From a virus, in the IMG/VR virus record IMGVR_UViG_3300046009_004300, positions 1-42,296 of that record: a stretch of 42,296 nt of DNA, one strand, 5' to 3'. Positions 16,844 to 26,700 of this stretch are shown here, in pieces. Below the pieces are notes generated by a model. That model was given only the letters and a program-made list of their open reading frames with translations. It was not told the DNA's origin and did no database searches. Made by a program: the position numbers and the translations under genes. How positions within the stretch are numbered: position 1 is the first letter of the stretch; every line of letters begins with the position of its first letter.

Positions 16844-16990
16844 ATGAAGAAGGGACTCTACTCAAACATCCACGCCAAACGCGAGCGGATCGCTGCTGGC
16901 AGCAAGGAGAAGATGCGTAAACCCGGCAGCAAGGGTGCGCCAACTGCAAAGGCATTTAGACAATCAGCCAAGACAGCTAAAAAGAAGTAA
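16844..16990 (+). CDS. Small basic protein, 48 residues
   Basis: ATG at 16844 opens a 48-codon frame beginning MKKGLYSNIHAKRERIAAGS and ending KTAKKK. It includes KMRKPGSKGAPTAKAF, a segment I have seen in many short phage proteins next to the KSFCARM family. It lies four bases after the previous stop and two bases before the next start, leaving no space for another gene. The high Lys/Arg content suggests nucleic-acid binding. Confidence 0.75.
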   Translation: MKKGLYSNIHAKRERIAAGSKEKMRKPGSKGAPTAKAFRQSAKTAKKK

Positions 16991-16992
16991 GT

Positions 16993-17172
16993 ATGGACGA
17001 GTTCATTACAAAGGTTTTGAACCACATATTTGAACAAGGCCTGACGGTATCTTTGCTGGCGCTGGCGCTGTATTATTTGCACAGTAAACTAAACAAACTA
17101 GAAGTGAAGATCTCCGAGTGCGAGCAAGACAGGCTCAAACTTTGGGAACGAATCGCTCAACTCAACGACTAA
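16993..17172 (+). CDS. Holin-like or spanin-like small membrane protein
   Basis: This is a 59-residue frame with one transmembrane segment (about residues 15-30, QGLTVSLLALALYYLHS) followed by a charged coiled coil (KLNKLEVKISECEQDRLKLWERIAQL). Single-pass proteins with a C-terminal coiled coil commonly precede phage endolysins and act as holins or accessory lysis proteins. It sits two genes upstream of the M15 endolysin with gaps of one or two bases. The lysis role is inferred from topology and position. Confidence 0.65.
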   Translation: MDEFITKVLNHIFEQGLTVSLLALALYYLHSKLNKLEVKISECEQDRLKLWERIAQLND

Positions 17173-17173
17173 T

Positions 17174-17329
17174 ATGAAAGAGTATCTCAAGCAACCATCT
17201 ACTTGGCTCGGGCTTCTTAAATGGGTTCTAGCTGGATTCGGCGTAAAGACTGGCCACGTCGATGCTGTTGGTGCAGCCGCGCTAACCATCCTTGGAACGA
17301 TCGACGTTATTCGCAACGAGAAACGGTGA
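17174..17329 (+). CDS. Holin-like membrane protein
   Basis: This 51-residue protein begins MKEYLKQPSTWLGLLKWVLAG and ends DVIRNEKR. Two moderately hydrophobic segments (about 11-23 and 30-45) flank GVKTGHVDA. The layout QPSTW-GL-K...GHVDA...IDV-RNEKR resembles short holins found directly before M15 or lysozyme endolysins. Its stop overlaps the endolysin GTG start (GTGA), a coupling typical of lysis cassettes. Class of holin and orientation in the membrane cannot be read from sequence. Confidence 0.65.
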   Translation: MKEYLKQPSTWLGLLKWVLAGFGVKTGHVDAVGAAALTILGTIDVIRNEKR

Positions 17330-17802
17330 TTGACGAGCGGTCAGCAAAACACATTAAGAGCCTGCTTCCTGAAGTTCAGGATGCATTTACGGAGTTTTTG
17401 CTGGAAGCTAAAGAGTTGGTGGCGAAGGAAGGCTTGGATTACAAAGCAATCTCTGGTCTTCGCTCTTGGGAAGATCAAGCGGTGCTATACGCCAAGGGGC
17501 GCACATCACCTGGGCCAATCGTCACCAACGCCAAGCCAGGTTCATCCATGCACAACTTCGGACTTGCCATCGACTGCGGAGTTTTCAAAGGTAACGTGTA
17601 CATGGATGACGGGACACCCGCTGACAAAAGGACAGCGGATCTTATGCATAAACACGTCTCCACGCTGTGCGCAAAGCACAACCTTAGATGGGGCGGCAAC
17701 TTCAAGAAACTTTATGATGCGCCTCATTTTGAGTACAATACTCCTTACGCTCTTGCTGACCTGTGTGTTCGCCGGGGGAAAGGACAATCTTTAATCGCCT
17801 AA
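17326..17802 (+). CDS. Endolysin, M15-type peptidoglycan peptidase
   Basis: This encodes 158 residues from GTG at 17326. An ATG at 17221 would add 35 residues overlapping the holin-like gene and lacking homology-like sequence. The zinc-binding motif S-x-H-x-x-G-x-A-x-D is present as SMHNFGLAID (H76, D83), and the third ligand is H134 in APHFEY. Upstream SGLRSWEDQ (R46) is typical of the L-Ala-D-Glu peptidase branch that includes Ply500-like enzymes. The enzyme would cut peptide stems in the host wall to release progeny. It has no signal peptide, so it needs the holin. The presence of a peptidoglycan-specific peptidase fits a walled bacterial host. Confidence 0.88.
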   Translation: MIDERSAKHIKSLLPEVQDAFTEFLLEAKELVAKEGLDYKAISGLRSWEDQAVLYAKGRTSPGPIVTNAKPGSSMHNFGLAIDCGVFKGNVYMDDGTPADKRTADLMHKHVSTLCAKHNLRWGGNFKKLYDAPHFEYNTPYALADLCVRRGKGQSLIA

Positions 17803-17806
17803 CTAT

Positions 17807-18064
17807 ATGCCTAAAACTGATGCTAAAACTTTATTGATGATTCTTGGAAGTCCTATGGGATCCAGAAAGAAGTCCTGCCCTGAGTGCGAGTCTCCTTTGG
17901 AAGAGAACGGCTGCTGCTCTGAATGCGGCTATGGTGAAGAAGAAGGTGAGTATGAAGATGACATGGGCGAAGAAGAAGGTGAAGACATGCACAACGAGCG
18001 CATGATCGAGCTGCGTGACGATCTTCAGCGCATTGTAGACAAGTTGAGTAAGCTCATTTCTTAA
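17807..18064 (+). CDS. Small acidic zinc-ribbon-like protein
   Basis: This encodes 85 residues. C24-x2-C27 and C36/C37-x2-C40 (CPECESPLEENGCCSECGYG) form a zinc-ribbon-like knuckle. It is followed by a strongly acidic stretch (EEEGEYEDDMGEEEGED) and an amphipathic helix (RMIELRDDLQRIVDKLSKLI). The next gene begins on its stop codon (TAATG). I know similar proteins near tail genes in other aquatic phages, but not their role. Confidence 0.65.
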   Translation: MPKTDAKTLLMILGSPMGSRKKSCPECESPLEENGCCSECGYGEEEGEYEDDMGEEEGEDMHNERMIELRDDLQRIVDKLSKLIS

Positions 18065-19983
18065 TGCCGTCACAACCACAAGCTGAATCCGACAACAGCT
18101 ATATTGGCTTTGCCAGTAGGCTTGATCCTGCCAATTTACCACAGGGTATTTTGCAGGAAGCCGTCAATGTCCGGCTTCAGCGTGGAATTGCACAGCCCAG
18201 AAGAGGGTGCCAAAGATTAACCAACAACGATCTCGATCCTCTTGTGATGGTAGGGTCAGATCCGTGGGTGGACAGTCTTGGACGAGACAACATTGCGCTG
18301 ATCTTTACGGATCAAATGTATTTGTTTCGGCCAGAGCAAGGCGGTTATGCTCAAGATTATCTTGGGCCGTACATGTTTCCTACTGGAAGAACCATTGCAG
18401 TTGATGGTGTTGCCAACGCTGTTCAAGCACTTAACAAACTGTACATCTTTCGCGGGCAGGCAGATTCCACTGTCTTTACGGCAAGTGTGACTAATCCAAT
18501 TATTGGGATTGGCGCTACAGGGACAGTCACTGTCACAACTACAACGCCACACGGTTATTCTACTGGCAACGAGGTTACGGTTAGATCGACTACTTTTAGA
18601 ACTCAGTCTGCGCTGGACGGCAATTACGTCATCACGGTTACCGGGGCAAGTACGTTTACTTACCAGTTCACAAACACGACTGGTGTCTCGTTTGCGGCCA
18701 ACACGGCACTTACTGGGTTTACGACGGTTCGTGGCAAGCCACCGCTAATTTGGGACTCAAACACGTCTACATTCACGGTTGCAAACCAAAAGTACACAAA
18801 TCCAAGCACTGGTACGGCTTTGACGTTTTTGACCGTGTCTGTGCCTCCGGCAGACTTTGGTTTGTATTTCCAGAACAGACTGGTTGTAAAAAGTGGAAAC
18901 CAACAGATTCTTGTCAGTGACATTTTGTCTGAACAGTTTGACCTTCAGTTAAACGACTTCCTTATCAACCAAGGAGGAAATGATTCTATCGTTGGCTTTT
19001 TGCCTTGGATCGAAAACCAGTTCTTGGTGTTTATGCAGAACTCAGTGTACTTGGCGTACATTGATCCAAGGTTTGACATTACAAAGCCAAGCAATAGTCA
19101 GGTTACAATTATCACTAATGAGCTTGGATGTCTGGCTAGACGTACCATTGTAAACGCTGGTCAGTATGTTTTGTTCCTTTCAGCAAAAGGAGTTTACCTG
19201 CTTACTCCGCAGCTAGACCTTAAAGTTATTGGAAACACAACACCGTTGTCTGAACCAATTGCAGATGTTTTTGATTATCTTGACTACAGTAAAGCCCAGG
19301 ATGCAGTAGCAAATTATTACGACAATAGGTTTTATATTGCCATTCCTGTTTACGAAGAAGTAGATCCGCTTAATCCTCCAATTAGAAACAACAGGATTTT
19401 AATTTACAACCTGTTAAACAAAAACTGGGAAAGCATAGATCGTTATCCAATTGGATTAAACGCAGATAATTTAATTGTTTGTAGATATTTGACTCAAAAA
19501 AGGTTGTTTATACTTACTGATTTTAACGGCACAGATCCTCTTCAGGCTGGAGGCGTTTTTCTTGAAGGAGAACGTGAAAGCGGTGATGCATATCAACCTG
19601 GAGATGGTGCGGCGTTGCCGTTTGTGTTGCCCGAACAATTGCTTGCAAATGGCGTTCTTAATTCTATTGAGTCCTATGTAAGAACTAGAGAATTTACTTT
19701 TGGATCTTTGGCCGAAAAAAGATACAGCCGAGCAGAGTTTCAGTTTAACAATGTTTTATCTGATTACGTTGCTATATACGCAACAACTCACGATCCAGAT
19801 AATGAACAGTTTATTTTAACTTACAATTTTACTGGAAACTCAGACGGCACATTAAGACCAAGAGTAGCAATGCGTGGATCTTCAGTAGACTTTTATGTAA
19901 TATTTTCTTACGGAAGACCAGCCTTGAAAGGCATTACAGTACATGCTATTACTGCAAGCAGACCGATGATTAGTCAGGAGTAA
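18064..19983 (+). CDS. Tail tubular / stabilisation-like protein
   Basis: This encodes 639 residues. The N-terminus (GFASRLDPANLPQGILQEAVNVRLQRGIAQPRRGCQRL) is the segment found in podovirus tail-tubular B and stabilisation proteins, in which LP-G-AV-N-R...G-QPR-G is common. A beta-rich insertion of about 80 residues (about 140-220, TVTVTTTTPHGYSTGNEVTV) resembles an Ig-like decoration repeat. The remainder is beta-propeller-like, with repeated hydrophobic strands (NQFLVFMQNSVYLAYID, YVLFLSAKGVYLL, NRFYIAIPVY). It would form part of the short tail nozzle. Length and position before the ejection proteins support this; the exact homologue is uncertain. Confidence 0.62.
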   Translation: MPSQPQAESDNSYIGFASRLDPANLPQGILQEAVNVRLQRGIAQPRRGCQRLTNNDLDPLVMVGSDPWVDSLGRDNIALIFTDQMYLFRPEQGGYAQDYLGPYMFPTGRTIAVDGVANAVQALNKLYIFRGQADSTVFTASVTNPIIGIGATGTVTVTTTTPHGYSTGNEVTVRSTTFRTQSALDGNYVITVTGASTFTYQFTNTTGVSFAANTALTGFTTVRGKPPLIWDSNTSTFTVANQKYTNPSTGTALTFLTVSVPPADFGLYFQNRLVVKSGNQQILVSDILSEQFDLQLNDFLINQGGNDSIVGFLPWIENQFLVFMQNSVYLAYIDPRFDITKPSNSQVTIITNELGCLARRTIVNAGQYVLFLSAKGVYLLTPQLDLKVIGNTTPLSEPIADVFDYLDYSKAQDAVANYYDNRFYIAIPVYEEVDPLNPPIRNNRILIYNLLNKNWESIDRYPIGLNADNLIVCRYLTQKRLFILTDFNGTDPLQAGGVFLEGERESGDAYQPGDGAALPFVLPEQLLANGVLNSIESYVRTREFTFGSLAEKRYSRAEFQFNNVLSDYVAIYATTHDPDNEQFILTYNFTGNSDGTLRPRVAMRGSSVDFYVIFSYGRPALKGITVHAITASRPMISQE

Positions 19984-19986
19984 TTT

Positions 19987-20664
19987 ATGCCACAAATCCA
20001 AAAAGGCACCACATACGCAGTAGGTAACTCAACGGTTACAATCGACAACTTAAACGCTCATGTCGATAACGCCATTTTATTGTCTGGAGCGATAAGTGAG
20101 CAAACAGCAATCACAACAGCTCAAATTAACTCGCTTTCAACTGCTCAGGTCCTTCTTAACTTTGGCGGAGGCCTAAAGCAGACTACTCTTGCCAATGCTG
20201 TAAACGGCACACTGTCGCCTGCCACGAACGGACAGCTCTTAATCGGCAACGCAACGACCAATCAGTTCACAAAGGCAACGCTGACCGCTGGATCTAACCT
20301 GACTGTGACTAACGCCGCAGGAGCGATTACGCTTGCCGCTTTGCCGCTGGCCTCGTTTGCGACAGCTTCACTGTCTGGGACTGCCACGCAGACACTAACG
20401 ACTACATCCACGTTCTCGCAGTTCTATAAGTACACTTTGGCTGCGGCGGCTGTGCAGACAATCAAGTTGCCAGGAACCTGCAAAAATGGGGCGACGTTTA
20501 ACTTTAAGGTGGCATTCTCTGGCAGCGCCACGATCAACTTTCAGCCAAGCGCAGTTGCTACGAACATAGTAACAGCTACAGCCGCGAGTGGTACTCAAGA
20601 GTTTGTTTTCGTTGCTCTTCAAGATAACCCAACCCAGGTTGCGCACTGGGGGTCATTTAATTAA
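19987..20664 (+). CDS. Fibre-like structural protein
   Basis: This encodes 225 residues starting MPQIQKGTTYAVGNSTVTIDNLNAHVDNA. A short segment with AITTAQINSLSTAQV echoes the AQI repeats of the two long fibres. A beta-structured C-terminal domain ends FVALQDNPTQVAHWGSFN. It is too short to be a full fibre and may be a minor fibre, fibre joint or nozzle-tip protein. CAGGAG precedes the start by nine bases, but those bases are also the end of the upstream coding sequence. Confidence 0.6.
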   Translation: MPQIQKGTTYAVGNSTVTIDNLNAHVDNAILLSGAISEQTAITTAQINSLSTAQVLLNFGGGLKQTTLANAVNGTLSPATNGQLLIGNATTNQFTKATLTAGSNLTVTNAAGAITLAALPLASFATASLSGTATQTLTTTSTFSQFYKYTLAAAAVQTIKLPGTCKNGATFNFKVAFSGSATINFQPSAVATNIVTATAASGTQEFVFVALQDNPTQVAHWGSFN

Positions 20665-20670
20665 TTTATT

Positions 20671-22728
20671 ATGGCTAATTTTACATTTCAAGCATCGCAA
20701 CCACCGCCTCCTCCTCCAAAAGAAGGCGATGTTCAAGGTAATACCACATATAATGGAACATCTTGGGTTCCAACTAAGACATATCAAGCCCAGCAGGCTG
20801 CGATGAAATTGTCTGAACAAGAAAGTGGATTGCTTGATCGAATTAAAGAATTTACGGTTCCTAAACTTAATTCTGCCGATGCTAGAAATGGTGAATTTCT
20901 TACAAATTGGAATAATTCATATTTAGACGCCAAGAATCAACTTAATGAAATTATTTCAAGTGTTGGCGCTTATTCAACTGCCGCTAAAGCTGCTGCTCAA
21001 AAACAGCTTACTGCACTTGAGTCTACTTACAAAACAGGCAGCACAACTGCCTATGCTGCGTTAGGTAAAAAGCCAAGCGATAAAGACACGCCAACTATTG
21101 GGCAGTTGGCTATATATGCTAGATCTATTGAAGCTCCAGACACAAAGGCTATTTTACAGCAGAACGTAGATGCCATGAAGTCCGTCTTAGGAGAGGCGGC
21201 AAACCTTGAACTGCAATACGCACCGCAGCTAGCTCAGGTCACGGGGCAGGCTCAACGCGAGCAGATGATCAAGAATATTCAGGCTGCAACTGACACGCCT
21301 GAAATCAGCGCACTTCGCAGCAAAGGCACGCTTACACCAGCCGAGCAACAGACGCTTGCTCAATACGACGCTCAGTTTGCCAATATTCCGACTGCCGAGT
21401 TGGCAGCACGCGCAGACACGCTCTTTAATCAGGCTATTCAGCGAGGCAAGTTGGGGCAGTACCAAGAGTTGATGCCTCAGTATCAAGAGCAATATCTGGA
21501 GCAGATGCCGGGTGCTGAGCAGACCTTGCAGTCTCTTGGTCAACTTGGCACACAGATGGCGCAAAGGGCGACTGAGCGGCCAGAATTGACTGCATTTGAG
21601 CAACAAGTTGCAGGCCCACAGTTGCAGTCCGATCTTAGTAAGATTGATCAAAACCTTGTAAGCCAATACATGGGGGCAATGCCTGGCGTGGCCGCAGCTG
21701 CTCAAAAGCTAGGAGAGCAAGCCAACTTAGATTTAGCTGCCGGAAGATCTTTAACGCCAGAACAAGAACGTCTGGCTACCCAAGCTGCCCGCGAGGCTTA
21801 CGCTGCCCGTGGAATGGCTCTTGGCCCGCAGGCAATCACCTCGGAGGTGCTCAATCGTGAAGAGTTGGCAAACCAACGCTATCGTGAGCGTCAGGCTGCT
21901 GCACAGCAGGCAATGGGCACAATTTCTAATTTGTACCAGCCAGCTTTGGCCCAGACATACGCCAGACAAGCAGGAGCTGAGCAATACGAATTAGGGGCAC
22001 AAGCTCAACAGTTTGGTCAGGCACTTGCCAGAGGAGAAGCTGAGTCTGGTCGCTTGCAGGCTGCAAACACGTTACAGGCAAACGCAGCCAACATTGCTGC
22101 AAGTGCCCTTGGCACACAACAACAGGCGCTGGCCCCAGCAATGGCCGCATATTTTAATGTGCCGCCAAGTCAAGGCGCTTATGGAACATCGGTTAATCAA
22201 GCGCAGAATCAGTACGCTCAAGCCGGGCTAAACATCGCCAACCCGACCAATCCCGTGATTACTGGGCTCAATATGATGCCTTACGAAAATATAATGAGCC
22301 AGTACTCCAATCAGGCCAACTTTGCTTCATCATATTTGCAGGGGAAGGCAGGGGCTCCAATACTTCAACCGGCTCCGCAACAAAAAAGCGGAGGACTTTG
22401 CTGCTTTATCATGCTTGAGGCCCGCTACGGCAATGGCGTGATGGATGAAGTTGTTCGCCGCTACAGGGACGAGCATGTTACACCGCGCAATCGTCGTGGC
22501 TACTACAAGCTGGCAGAGGTATTTGTGCCCTTGATGCGTAAGTCTAAATTGTTTAAGTTTGCGGTGTCTAAACTGTTTGCAGATCCGCTAGTGTCATTTG
22601 CCAAGTGGTACTACGGCCAGAACAAACACGGCTGGGTGTTTAAGCCAGTTGAAGGATTCTGGATGAATGTCTTTGATTTGCTTGGCGAGGATGTGCCGTT
22701 CATCCGCGAAAACGGTGAAGTTGTTTAA
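20671..22728 (+). CDS. Internal virion / ejection-type protein
   Basis: This encodes 685 residues. After a Pro-rich start (PPPPPPK) comes a long helical, Gln/Ala-rich body (about residues 45-570) with QQ and AQ runs, as in proteins packed inside podovirus heads. The last 110 residues are distinct: CCFIMLEARYGNGVMDEVVRRYRDEHVTPRNRRGYY and onward to NGEVV. I have seen this C-terminal domain on otherwise unrelated phage structural proteins. It is the first of three consecutive large internal-type proteins before the lysis-independent early region. A role in DNA ejection through the cell envelope is inferred from composition and order. Confidence 0.55.
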   Translation: MANFTFQASQPPPPPPKEGDVQGNTTYNGTSWVPTKTYQAQQAAMKLSEQESGLLDRIKEFTVPKLNSADARNGEFLTNWNNSYLDAKNQLNEIISSVGAYSTAAKAAAQKQLTALESTYKTGSTTAYAALGKKPSDKDTPTIGQLAIYARSIEAPDTKAILQQNVDAMKSVLGEAANLELQYAPQLAQVTGQAQREQMIKNIQAATDTPEISALRSKGTLTPAEQQTLAQYDAQFANIPTAELAARADTLFNQAIQRGKLGQYQELMPQYQEQYLEQMPGAEQTLQSLGQLGTQMAQRATERPELTAFEQQVAGPQLQSDLSKIDQNLVSQYMGAMPGVAAAAQKLGEQANLDLAAGRSLTPEQERLATQAAREAYAARGMALGPQAITSEVLNREELANQRYRERQAAAQQAMGTISNLYQPALAQTYARQAGAEQYELGAQAQQFGQALARGEAESGRLQAANTLQANAANIAASALGTQQQALAPAMAAYFNVPPSQGAYGTSVNQAQNQYAQAGLNIANPTNPVITGLNMMPYENIMSQYSNQANFASSYLQGKAGAPILQPAPQQKSGGLCCFIMLEARYGNGVMDEVVRRYRDEHVTPRNRRGYYKLAEVFVPLMRKSKLFKFAVSKLFADPLVSFAKWYYGQNKHGWVFKPVEGFWMNVFDLLGEDVPFIRENGEVV

Positions 22729-22740
22729 CCTGTTATTTAT

Positions 22741-23712
22741 ATGCAAGGATTTTCACAAGTTAACGCTGCGGGTTATTACCCAACTGAAATAGCAAGAGAT
22801 ATTTCTAAAGCCTATTCTGGGATGGGGGCTGGTGAGGCTGGTCTGGAAAATAGAGCAGTGATGGAAGCGTTTTTGATAGAAGAAGAACGCAGAAGAGTTG
22901 AAGCGGAAAAAAGGGCAAGAAAAAATAGCTTGTTAGGTATGGGCGCTTTGATTGGAGCAACTGCCTTAACAGGGGGCGCTGCTGCTTTGGCTGCTCCGGG
23001 TGCTGCCGCTGGTAGTCTTGGCGCTGGGCTGTCCACTTTTGGCAAAGGTGCGCTTGGGGCTTTTACGGGGGCAGGGTCAGTTGCTCCCGGCGTTAAGGGG
23101 CTGGCTGGTGGATTAAGCACTGCTGCTGGAGCTTTAGGGAGAGGGGTTACGGGCTCATTAATTAGCAATGCAGTTATGGGAGCGGGAGGTGGAGGTGGTG
23201 GAGGCGGCGGAATTATTGGAGGATCAGCAGGAATGGGTGGTGGAGGAGTAAATGCTGGGCAGGTCGCATTGGGCGCACTTGGGTCTTACCTTCAAGACAG
23301 TCAAGCTGCAAACAAAAGCAATCGTATCATGGAAGCCACTCTTAAAGACCCAGCAGTGCGTGCTGCGCTGTATCCGGGCGTTGATCAAAACCAAATTGAT
23401 GCGCTTCTAAAATACAAACAAGACAACTTCGGCACAATTGAAGGAGCACAATTCTTGCAACAGGCACTGCCAATGCTTTCACGAGCAGGCGCTGGGAATG
23501 TGGACTTCCAAAGGCAGATGGCAATGCAGAACCTGCGCAATGAACCAACCTACGCACGAGGAATTGCAGAACTTGCTGCAACCCGAGGCGGTGGTGGTGG
23601 AGTGGTAATGCCGCCAGTCGAGCCAGTAAACTTTACGCCAGCAAGGCCCCGCCAAACACAAGATTTCTCTGGATCGTGGATGGGAGTCCCATATCGAGAT
23701 CCAAATCAATAA
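22741..23712 (+). CDS. Internal virion protein with hydrophobic Gly/Ala region
   Basis: This encodes 323 residues. A helical charged segment (FLIEEERRRVEAEKRARKN, about 44-62) precedes a long Gly/Ala-rich hydrophobic region (about 66-195) containing GGGGGGGGG, and the C-terminal half is helical (residues 200-280). Short hydrophobic stretches such as LLGMGALIGATALTGGAAALAA could insert in a membrane. Comparable proteins in P22- and T7-like phages are ejected to extend the tail channel. No specific homologue was recognised. The ATG follows TATTTAT. Confidence 0.5.
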   Translation: MQGFSQVNAAGYYPTEIARDISKAYSGMGAGEAGLENRAVMEAFLIEEERRRVEAEKRARKNSLLGMGALIGATALTGGAAALAAPGAAAGSLGAGLSTFGKGALGAFTGAGSVAPGVKGLAGGLSTAAGALGRGVTGSLISNAVMGAGGGGGGGGGIIGGSAGMGGGGVNAGQVALGALGSYLQDSQAANKSNRIMEATLKDPAVRAALYPGVDQNQIDALLKYKQDNFGTIEGAQFLQQALPMLSRAGAGNVDFQRQMAMQNLRNEPTYARGIAELAATRGGGGGVVMPPVEPVNFTPARPRQTQDFSGSWMGVPYRDPNQ

Positions 23713-23719
23713 AAATATT

Positions 23720-26700
23720 ATGGCTGAAAACTACGGACTTAGATCTGCGGCGGCAATTGACTATGTGCGTTATGCGCAACAGCTTGCCGCGCAAAGAGAG
23801 CAAGCTGCGGCTCAACAGCGCCAGGCTATGCAGGATCAGCGGCTAGCTGCTCAAGAGCGAGCCTTGGTTCAACAAGCTGCTGCACAGGAGGCTGCGGCTT
23901 CGCAACCGCAACAAGAGCAACAGCCGGATGAAAATCTGAAGTTTGGTGAGTATCGTTATCAATTGCAGTATGACGCTGACCGTCAGGCATATGATCAGTA
24001 TCAAAGGCAGATGGTCAATCAATACAGGCAGCTGTACATGCAAGACCCAAAGTCTGCTCAAGCTTATTTAGACAGTGAAAAGCTTCTTATTGAATCTGCG
24101 TTTAAAAACAAGCTCAAGCCATTTGAAGAAACGGCTGATTACAAGAAAGCTCAAGAGTTTGCATACTCAAACGACTTTACCAAAAAAACAGAAGTTCTTG
24201 ATATTTTAAAGAACGAAATTACGAATGCTGAGAAGTATGATACGCCAGAAGCTAAATCTGCATACTTGCTAGCAAACGCAGTAAAAGCAGTTAACAACAT
24301 CATCACGACTGATGCAGTTACTGGTGTGGAATTAATGTACAAATTCCCAGAACTTATGGGAACTGCAGAGTATGCAGCAATGATGGGTAAGTCTGAGCTT
24401 AACCCAACTACGCTTCAAGCAAAGTTGCGCAGCGCAGAAGGCATAAGCTTTTTAGAAAAGCTCAGTAACTCCTTTTCGACTAATCCAGATGTCGCCATCA
24501 AAAAGATGAAAGACATCCATGATAGTGTTGCGGATGCGCATAATAAGCTATCGTATAACAAGATTGTGCTGCCAACTAGCGGTCGCATTGCATCCAATTG
24601 GGGCGTCACTCCAATCAAAACTTTTGCTGAACTAGAGCCACAAATTGCACAGCAACAGGCGCAGATACCTGACATTCAAAAGGACACACAGGTTGAGACA
24701 GCAAACAACGAAACTCCAACGCCTGGAGTTTTAAACAGGATTGCGGAAAGTATTACCGGCAATGAGCGAATGACGGAAGAGATTAAGAATCTTCCGAACT
24801 ATCGCACAAGTATGCCTGAATTCTCAATCTTTCGAGATGGTGGGATCAGCCCGCAAGCTGGCGCTGCACTCAAGGCGGCGGCGGGAACGATGGCGACAAA
24901 CCCAGAAGAAACGGTCAAGATCTTTCAGGCTCAATTTCCAAAAATAAAAGTACGCCAAGACGAAAAGGGCAATTACATTCTTAAGTCGGACATCGACAAA
25001 CAAGAATACGCCATGAAGCCCGGATTGGAATGGAGTGACATTCCAAGGGCAATGAACACTGTTGCTGCTGCAATCGCAACTCCAGCCATAGCAGCAGAAG
25101 GAATTGGCGCGGCTATCCTTACTGGTGCAGCACAACAAGCCGTGCAAGAAGGCATCCAGAAAGCTGCTGGCGGCGAGTTTAATCCTGAAGAAATTGCAAC
25201 TGCTGGCGGACTTGGTGGAGCGTTTACTGCTGCTGGAAAGATTGGCGGGACAGTAATTGAAGCTGTTAGGCCGCTGTTTAAAAGCTCTGAAGACGCTTTG
25301 GCTGCAATTAATAAAGCCAAGAATGTTGTTCCGGCTGAACTTAAACAACGAGATCTTGGCGAGCTAGTCCGCAAGGCATCCAGCGAAGGAATGGGCTCGG
25401 CTAAGGCAAGGCAGGACTTGGCTGTGCTGGCTAAGATCGATCCAAACATCGAACAAACCGCCAAAGAGCTTGGTTTTGATCAATTGCTGCCAATTGACGC
25501 TTACAGTGACAACAAACAACTCAATGAAGTTATAGGGCAAATGCGCTCTAAGACCGGATCTGAGTTTGGCCCAAAGTTTGCGGCTACTGTAGATGCTGCA
25601 AGGGAAAAGGCACAAGGCTTATTGCAGGCGATTGATGCATCACCAGATCTGGCGGCGGTTTCTGAAAATGTTAAAGCATCTCTTGGATCTCAACGAGATC
25701 AAAATAGAAGCATGGCTGGAAAGATTTACAAGGAGCTAGACCAAAAAATTCCAGCAACAACGCCTGTTGAGTTGCCGTCTTTACGCGCTCAGTTGCAGAA
25801 AGCAAAAGATATTGCTGGCGGCAAAGTGGCCAACATGGAAGCTGCCGAGCGTCGATTATATCAGATGTTGCAGGATGGCGACATTACTTACGGGATGGTT
25901 GCTCGCGAAAAGGCCAAGCTTGGAGAGGCAATTAGCGGCTTTGGCAAAAACGACTTTGCCGACATGGAGCGAAAAGCAAAGAGCGAGCTGTATGCTGCTT
26001 TCAATGCAGATCAGCGCAACATCATAGCCAAACATGCAGGCCCAGATGACTTGCTTGATTTTGAACAAGCTTCATATTTGTGGAAACAAGCAAGTGATAT
26101 CAATGATCGAATCATAGAAGGATTTGGTAGTGACAACACTGGCAGTCTTGCGGATTTAATGCGAAGCGCCATCAATTCTGGTGCAAAAGGAAATACTGCT
26201 CCAATTGAAAAGCTGCTTAATGTAGTGCCAGACGACCTAAAGAAGACCGTGCTTATGTCTTCTTTGATGAATGCTACATCAGACAAGGCTGGGAAATTGT
26301 CGTTCAGTGACTTTGCTGCAAAGGTTGGCAGACTTAAGACTCAAGCTCCTATCTGGCAGAAAATCCAACAAGCTCCAGGCGTAACTCCGGCAGACATTCG
26401 CATCATCGAAGGCGTTGCAACTATTGGTGACAGAATTGCCAAAATGAAGGCAAACCTGCTGCACACTGGTAAAGCAAACCAAGAGTTCTTTGATTCGATG
26501 CAAGCTGAACGATTTGTTGAACAGCTTATAAACGGAGCTGGCCGTCCAATTGCTGGAGCTGTAATTGGCGGGGCTGCTGGAAGTTTTATAGGCCCACTAG
26601 GCCAAACAGCAGGCGCAGCATTGGGGGCTGGCATGGCTAGCAAGTTATCAAGCATAATCACTGGAACCAAGCCAGAGATTAGAACTGCTTTTGCAAACTT

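Noticed and set aside
24824-25464. Leftward frames opposite the ejection protein
   Set aside because: They are two mutually overlapping antisense frames with no domain or start signal.
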